From: Pseudomonadota bacterium
GTDB lineage: Bacteria; Pseudomonadota; Gammaproteobacteria; Burkholderiales; Thiobacillaceae
Length of the DNA: 38,820 nucleotides
Direction: 5' to 3'
Assembly: GCA_030684775.1 (NCBI GenBank)
Contig: JAUXXW010000062.1
Coordinates: 1 to 38,820 of the forward strand
In this document: positions 34,474-38,820 of the stretch, piece by piece
Layout: the number at the start of each line of letters is the position of its first letter
How positions within the stretch are numbered: the first letter of the stretch is position 1
Notes under the pieces: model-generated
The model's database searches: none
The model's input: only the letters and a program-made list of their open reading frames with translations
What the model was told of the DNA's origin: nothing
Program-made: the position numbers and the translations under genes

Positions 34474-35034
34474 ATGGACAACGCCAATTTCACCGACCAT
34501 TTTCTGATCGCCATGCCCAAGATGATGGACCCCAACTTCTCCGGCACGCTGACCTATATCTGCGATCACGGCGAACAGGGGGCGCTTGGCGTGGTGGTGA
34601 ACCGCCCTATCGAGCTCAACCTGGAGAGCCTGTTCAGCCAGATCGGCCTTGATCTGACCGACGAACACCTGAAGCAGGCGTCGGTCTACTACGGCGGCCC
34701 GGTGCAGGTAGAGCGCGGCTTCGTGCTGCACCGGCCGGTGGGCACCTGGAGTTCCACGTTGTCGGTAAATGATCGCGTCGGGCTGACCACGTCCAAGGAC
34801 ATCCTGGAAGCCACCGCTCGCTGCGAAGGCCCTGCCGAGATTCTGGTGACCCTGGGTTATGCCGGCTGGGGGCCGGGGCAACTGGAGGACGAGATCAAGC
34901 AGAACGCCTGGCTGTCTGTGCCCGCCGACCCGCAAGTGATCTTCGGCTACCCCGCCGCCGCGCGCCTGAACGCGGCCATGCAGTTGCTGGGCATCGACCT
35001 GTCCATGCTTTCGGACGAAGCCGGGCACGCATGA
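34474..35034 (+). CDS. yqgE: YqgE/AlgH family protein (UPF0301)
   Basis: 186 residues. The conserved parts are [41 protein letters not shown] (read in parts), [15 protein letters not shown] and [15 protein letters not shown]. The exact role is unknown; in Pseudomonas the AlgH name refers to alginate regulation, and the gene commonly precedes ruvX. ATG 34474 is preceded by a sigma70-like -10 box. It overlaps ruvX by ATGA (35031-35034). It forms the start of the yqgE-ruvX-pyrR-pyrB block. Confidence 0.95.
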   Translation: MDNANFTDHFLIAMPKMMDPNFSGTLTYICDHGEQGALGVVVNRPIELNLESLFSQIGLDLTDEHLKQASVYYGGPVQVERGFVLHRPVGTWSSTLSVNDRVGLTTSKDILEATARCEGPAEILVTLGYAGWGPGQLEDEIKQNAWLSVPADPQVIFGYPAAARLNAAMQLLGIDLSMLSDEAGHA

Positions 35035-35474
35035 ACCGGGGCACCGTCCTGGCCTTCGATTTCGGCACCACCAAGATCGGTGTCGCCGTGGGCGACTGGG
35101 AAACCCGGATGGCGCACGCGCTGGAAGTGATTCGCGGCGAAGCCAACGACCCGCGTTTCGCGCGCATTGCCGCGCTCATCGACGAGTGGCGCCCGAGCCA
35201 GTTGGTGGCCGGCCTGCCGCTGTCGCTGGACGGCGAGGAACACGATCTGACCCGGCGCGCGCGCCGTTTCGCCAACCAGCTCAATGGCCGTTTCAATCTG
35301 CCCGTCACCCTGGTCGACGAGCGCCTCACCTCCGTGGAAGCCGATGCCCGCCTGCGCGAGGCCGGCGTCAACGCGGCCGGGCGCAAACGGGTGGAAGACA
35401 GCGTAGCGGCCCAACAAATCCTGCAGGACCATTTCGATCATGTCGCCAACGACCATGCCACTGCCCACGCCTGA
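35031..35474 (+). CDS. ruvX: YqgF/RuvX family RNase H-like nuclease (16S rRNA maturation)
   Basis: 147 residues. The N-terminal [17 protein letters not shown] carries the first Asp of the RNase H fold, [11 protein letters not shown] the Glu, and [13 protein letters not shown] the last Asp region. YqgF is reported as an exonuclease for the 5' end of 16S rRNA and was formerly called a Holliday junction resolvase. The start ATG overlaps the yqgE stop. Its end overlaps the start of pyrR by 35 bases (or 20 for the second pyrR start). Confidence 0.95.
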   Translation: MNRGTVLAFDFGTTKIGVAVGDWETRMAHALEVIRGEANDPRFARIAALIDEWRPSQLVAGLPLSLDGEEHDLTRRARRFANQLNGRFNLPVTLVDERLTSVEADARLREAGVNAAGRKRVEDSVAAQQILQDHFDHVANDHATAHA

Positions 35475-35952
35475 ACAACTCATCGCCCGCCTGGCGGACC
35501 AGCTTTCTCCCACACTGGGGCCGGACCTGGCCCTGGTCGGCATCCACACCGGAGGTGTCTGGGTGATGGACGCCCTGGCCGAACGCCTCGGGCGTGACCT
35601 GCCGCGCGGTGTGCTCGACATCTCCTTCTACCGCGACGACTTCTCCCGCATCGGCCTGCATCCACAGGTGAAGCCCTCGGACATTCCGTTCGACATGGAA
35701 GATCGCCGCGTCCTGCTCATCGACGATGTATTGCATACCGGCCGCACCATCCGCGCGGCCATGAACATCCTGTTCGATTACGGCCGTCCGGCGTCGATTC
35801 GCCTGGCGGTGCTGGTGGACCGGGGCGGCCGGGAAATGCCGATCTGCCCGGACTTCGTCGGTGCCCATCTGGAACTGGCGGAACACGAGAACATCGCCCT
35901 CATCCGCGCCGAGGATGGCGCACTGGACTTCAAGATCAATCAACGCGCATGA
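35440..35952 (+). CDS. pyrR: PyrR bifunctional regulator / uracil phosphoribosyltransferase
   Basis: 170 residues from ATG 35440; ATG 35455 (MPLPTPEQL) is equally plausible. The PRPP loop [17 protein letters not shown] is characteristic, as are [11 protein letters not shown] and [17 protein letters not shown]. PyrR in Bacillus binds pyr mRNA; in proteobacteria the enzyme activity is clear but the control role is less so. It overlaps pyrB by ATGA (35949-35952), so it belongs to the pyrimidine synthesis operon. No attenuator-like hairpin is visible in front of pyrB because the genes overlap. Confidence 0.96.
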   Translation: MSPTTMPLPTPEQLIARLADQLSPTLGPDLALVGIHTGGVWVMDALAERLGRDLPRGVLDISFYRDDFSRIGLHPQVKPSDIPFDMEDRRVLLIDDVLHTGRTIRAAMNILFDYGRPASIRLAVLVDRGGREMPICPDFVGAHLELAEHENIALIRAEDGALDFKINQRA

Positions 35953-36899
35953 AAAACAATCTGCAACTGACCGAGGATGGCCGCCTCAAGCACCTGTTGA
36001 GCCTGGACGGCCTGCCCGCGCGCATCCTCACGCAAATCCTGGATACCGCCGCCTCCTTCGTCGCGGTGGGCGAGCGCGAAGTGAAGTCGGTGCCGCTGCT
36101 GCGCGGCAAGGCGGTGTTCAACATCTTCTTCGAGAACTCCACGCGTACCCGCACCACCTTCGAGATCGCCGCCAAGCGGCTGTCGGCGGATGTGGTCAAC
36201 CTCAACATCAACGCCTCCTCGCAGAGCAAGGGCGAGACCCTGCTCGATACCGTGGCCAACCTCTCGGCCATGCACGCCGACATGTTCGTGGTGCGCCACG
36301 CCGCCGCCGGCGCCGCCCACCTGATCGCCCGCCATGTGGCGCCGCACATCAGCGTGGTGAATGCCGGCGACGGCCGCTGCGCCCACCCCACCCAGGGCCT
36401 GCTCGACATGTTCACCATCCGCCACTTCAAGGGCGACTTCCACAATCTGCGCGTAGCCATCGTCGGCGACGTGCTGCACTCGCGTGTGGCGCGTTCGCAG
36501 ATCCACGGACTCACCACCCTGGGCTGCCCGGAAGTGCGCGTGATCGCACCGAAAACCCTGCTGCCGCGCGACGTCGGCAATCTCGGCGTGCACGTCCATC
36601 ACAACATGGAACAGGGCCTGAAGGATGTCGACGTGGTGATGATGCTGCGCCTGCAGAACGAACGTATGCAGGGCGCCCGCCTGCCCTCCGCCGGCGAGTT
36701 CTACAAACACTGGGGCCTCACCACCGAGAAACTGCGCCACGCCAAACCCGACGCCATCGTCATGCACCCCGGCCCGATGAACCGGGGCGTGGAAATCGAC
36801 TCCGAAGTCGCCGACGGCCCGCAGTCGGTGATCCTGGCGCAAGTCACTTTCGGTATCGCCGTGCGCATGGCGGTAATGAGCATATTGGCGGGGAATTGA
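35949..36899 (+). CDS. pyrB: Aspartate carbamoyltransferase catalytic subunit
   Basis: 316 residues. Carbamoyl phosphate + aspartate to carbamoyl aspartate, the first committed step of pyrimidine synthesis. Carbamoyl phosphate binding loop [13 protein letters not shown], the [12 protein letters not shown] segment, and [13 protein letters not shown] near the end. The size is normal. Related bacteria place pyrC or a pyrC-like gene directly downstream; here the next coding region is the AT-richer ATPase gene at 37055, after a 155-base gap without gene-like content. The N-terminal ATG overlaps pyrR. Confidence 0.97.
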   Translation: MKNNLQLTEDGRLKHLLSLDGLPARILTQILDTAASFVAVGEREVKSVPLLRGKAVFNIFFENSTRTRTTFEIAAKRLSADVVNLNINASSQSKGETLLDTVANLSAMHADMFVVRHAAAGAAHLIARHVAPHISVVNAGDGRCAHPTQGLLDMFTIRHFKGDFHNLRVAIVGDVLHSRVARSQIHGLTTLGCPEVRVIAPKTLLPRDVGNLGVHVHHNMEQGLKDVDVVMMLRLQNERMQGARLPSAGEFYKHWGLTTEKLRHAKPDAIVMHPGPMNRGVEIDSEVADGPQSVILAQVTFGIAVRMAVMSILAGN

Positions 36900-37054
36900 T
36901 GGAATGACCCGCCACATGATCGAGAACTACATTTCGCGGCAAGATTGGCGGAATTTGTCACTGGCCTGTGTGAATTTGCATTTATTTTATTCCATGCGAC
37001 TCCGACGGTCCCTCGAAGGCCAAGTCATCCGAAACCAATCAAAGTGATCTCCTC

Positions 37055-38161
37055 ATGTTGCAACGTTTATATATTCACAATTTCAAGTGCTTTCAGAACT
37101 TTGAACTGAAGCCCGAAGGCAAGCACTCGTCTCTTCTGATTGGAAAGAACGGAGCGGGCAAGACGTCCATAGCCAAGGCATTACTGGTATTCCAAGGAAT
37201 TGGGCGTGGAATAAATCGTGTCGGCCATCTTATCGATCTAAGAGATTTTTTATCGGCGCAGACTGGATTGCCAATGCGGTTTGAGCTGGAAGTACTGATA
37301 CAAGAAAAAAAATACCATTACTCGTTGGCCCTGGAGTTGCCTGAGAAATTTAAAGAGTTAAGGGTGGTGGAAGAATGGCTGGAAGTTGAGGGCGAGCCTG
37401 TGTACGTGCGTGAACTGGCGCAGGTGTCGCTGCGGAAGGTGAATGGTACGTCGGGGGACGCACGTTTCTTGATGGACTGGCATCTTATTTCATTACCGCT
37501 GATTCAAGTGCAATCCGAGAACGACCCTGTACACATCTTCAAGACTTGGTTGGCGCAAATGGTTGTTCTCGCCCCGATTCCTCAACTCATGCTCGGGGAG
37601 TCCACAGAGGAGTCTCTATGGCCGACGACGAGGGGAGGCAATGTGGTGGATTGGTTGGCGGGCTTGCTTGGGCAATACCCGGCGGCATATACCGCAATTA
37701 CCTCCTATCTCTCCGAGGTAATGCCTGATTTGAAATATTTTAGATACGAACCTTTGGGTAAAGAAAGCAAGCGTCTTGTTGTTCACTATGCAGAGGAAGC
37801 TGGAAGCTTGTCATTGAACTTTGATGAGTTGTCAGATGGTGAGAAATGTTTCTTCCTGTGTTCAATCATCGTCGCGGCAAATCAGACTTACGGCCCTATT
37901 TTTTGCTTCTGGGATGAACCTGATAATTACCTCTCGCTCGCGGAGGTTGGGCATTTTATTCTGCATTTGCGCCGGGCTTTCGAACAGAATGGTCAGATCA
38001 TCATGACGACGCACAATGAAGAAGCGATTCGCAAGTTTTCAAACGAAAATACATGGGTGTTGAGTCGAAGAAGCCACATGGAACCCGCTCAACTTCGGCC
38101 GCTAACCGAGCTAGCCCTGAACTCTGATGTAATACAGTCGTTGTTGTGTGGCGAGTTATAA
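37055..38161 (+). CDS. ABC-type (AAA15/OLD-like) ATPase, probable sensor of a defence system
   Basis: 368 residues. N-terminal LYIHNFKCFQNFEL, Walker A LIGKNGAGKTS (residues about 29-38), a helical middle part, ABC signature LSDGEK (259-264), Walker B FCFWDEPDNYLS with Asp287-Glu288, and the H-loop MTTHNEEA with His320. This is the layout of OLD, RecF, PARIS AriA and RloA-type ATPases with no nuclease domain of its own. The nucleotide composition is much AT-richer than the rest of the window, a sign of transfer. The downstream 164-residue TOPRIM-like gene starts two bases after its stop. It probably detects phage or DNA ends and frees or activates the partner. No close named family is recognised. 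Confidence 0.88.
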   Translation: MLQRLYIHNFKCFQNFELKPEGKHSSLLIGKNGAGKTSIAKALLVFQGIGRGINRVGHLIDLRDFLSAQTGLPMRFELEVLIQEKKYHYSLALELPEKFKELRVVEEWLEVEGEPVYVRELAQVSLRKVNGTSGDARFLMDWHLISLPLIQVQSENDPVHIFKTWLAQMVVLAPIPQLMLGESTEESLWPTTRGGNVVDWLAGLLGQYPAAYTAITSYLSEVMPDLKYFRYEPLGKESKRLVVHYAEEAGSLSLNFDELSDGEKCFFLCSIIVAANQTYGPIFCFWDEPDNYLSLAEVGHFILHLRRAFEQNGQIIMTTHNEEAIRKFSNENTWVLSRRSHMEPAQLRPLTELALNSDVIQSLLCGEL

Positions 38162-38163
38162 CT

Positions 38164-38658
38164 ATGGGTATCAATGCCTATAAGCCACATGTGCTTGTGC
38201 TAGTCGAGGACAACGCAAATCGTGATATTGCCAACGGTTTTTTACTCGACCCCAATGTGAAAGCGCGCAATATTCAGGTCTTGAGTTCGTCGGGAGGATG
38301 GTCAAAAGTACGGGAAGATTTTCTCAAGACTCACGTTGATGGCCTTCGAAAATACCAAAATCGCTATCTCGTGTTGCTCATCGATTTTGATGGAAAGGTC
38401 ACAGACAGGATGGCGTATTTCCGCCAGGGCATTCCGGATGATGTCCAGGATCGGGTTTATCTGTTGGGAACGAGGAACGAACCAGAACCGCTCAAGAAGC
38501 AATATGGAGATTCGCTTGAGAATATCGGAAAAGCTCTGGCGGCAGAATGTTTTCGCGACGAAACAAAACTCTGGGCCCACGATCTATTGGCACATAACGA
38601 GAACGAACGAAAGCGCTTGAACGAACGGGTGAAGTCCATTCTGTTTTCATGTGCCTGA
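38164..38658 (+). CDS. Compact TOPRIM-like protein, probable effector of the ATPase
   Basis: 164 residues from ATG 38164. A strand pattern HVLVLVEDNANRDIANGFL with Glu15, then Gly-containing SSSGGWSKV, then YLVLLIDFDGKVTD with Asp74 and Asp76 follows the TOPRIM order (E ... G ... DxD) used by OLD nucleases, topoisomerases and primases. Then RVYLLGTRNEPEPLKK and a helical C-terminus (AHDLLAHNENERKRLNERVKSILF). It is about half as long as AriB of PARIS, and no DUF4435-like part is obvious. With the ATPase upstream it forms a two-gene unit likely to act as an abortive-infection nuclease. AT-rich like its partner. The effector role is inferred. Confidence 0.75.
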   Translation: MGINAYKPHVLVLVEDNANRDIANGFLLDPNVKARNIQVLSSSGGWSKVREDFLKTHVDGLRKYQNRYLVLLIDFDGKVTDRMAYFRQGIPDDVQDRVYLLGTRNEPEPLKKQYGDSLENIGKALAAECFRDETKLWAHDLLAHNENERKRLNERVKSILFSCA

Positions 38659-38697
38659 CATTTATTGCGTGGCATCTATCTGTTGCATCCCGTGTGA

Positions 38698-38820
38698 TTA
38701 TGTCCCCGTCCGCAGCTGGCCGCTGTTCCGAGCCCGAGACCTGATGCAGCAACTGATTGAGTCGTTTACACCCTCTGGTGAGGCAACAAACGCCAGCCCC
38801 GTAGCCGGGTCAAGGGCAGG
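38698..38820 (-). CDS. C-terminal end of a possible gene at the right edge
   Basis: On the minus strand a frame is open from the window edge to TAA at 38698-38700 (40 codons, with ALDPATGLAFVASPEG and a basic ending SRARNSGQLRTGT). It could be the tail of a mobile-element gene or chance. There is nothing to identify it. The GC content is higher again here, so the AT-rich island ends near 38690. Confidence 0.2.
   Translation of the reverse strand, partial: PALDPATGLAFVASPEGVNDSISCCIRSRARNSGQLRTGT

Noticed and set aside
36900-37054. Attachment site or tRNA fragment at the left border of the AT-rich island
   Set aside because: No direct repeat matching the right border (about 38660-38700) and no tRNA end were recognised.

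Overview
The window looks like a chromosomal segment of a GC-rich betaproteobacterium, most likely from the Nitrosomonadales/Rhodocyclales side. The grounds are the run gshA (the ATP-grasp-like glutamate-cysteine ligase of Thiobacillus/Nitrosomonas type), gshB and apbE, and the block yqgE-ruvX-pyrR-pyrB, whose members overlap by a few bases as is usual in that class. This placement is an inference from gene content, since no rRNA or tRNA gene is present.

Layout. 150-6183 (minus strand): a compact run of a periplasmic trypsin-like protease, a YgfX-like membrane protein, a MoaD/ThiS-like small protein, lnt, selD, a TPR-like protein and hemE. 6473-9511 (plus): a tviB/wbpO + tviC/wbpP pair for UDP-aminosugar uronate synthesis, split by a VapBC toxin-antitoxin pair. 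9560-17374 (plus): parC, then a type III-like restriction-modification pair (helicase/nuclease first, methyltransferase second). 17721-21515: an ATPase of unknown role, then hemP behind a tandem Fur-like site, a P19-type periplasmic iron protein and a large OprB-like porin, which together look like an iron-uptake island, and decayed gene ends. 21525-27108 (minus): an SH3 protein, a lipoprotein MsrA-thioredoxin-MsrB fusion, catalase and a chemoreceptor with a c-type heme motif, a set suited to oxidative or redox stress. 27243-31561 (plus): gshA, a TacAT-type toxin-antitoxin pair, gshB and apbE. 31795-36899: dinB-like, tlpA (minus), an RlmL-type rRNA methyltransferase, yqgE, ruvX, pyrR and pyrB. 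37055-38658: a visibly AT-richer two-gene unit, an ABC-type ATPase plus a very small TOPRIM-like protein, sitting where pyrC is often found. It is the best candidate for an undescribed, probably anti-phage, system.

The most striking structure is a dense set of short GC-rich palindromic repeats, at least six families and about 25 copies. Many lie not between genes but inside reading frames, in frame: parC, the methyltransferase (two blocks), gshA, gshB, the apbE signal peptide and the rlmL N-terminus. Others supply the stop codons of the TPR gene, lnt, tlpA, dinB and (through a 17-base tag) the restriction helicase. One module also occurs nested inside another family. This recalls the Rickettsia palindromic elements, and suggests that these repeats move and are tolerated as new peptide segments.
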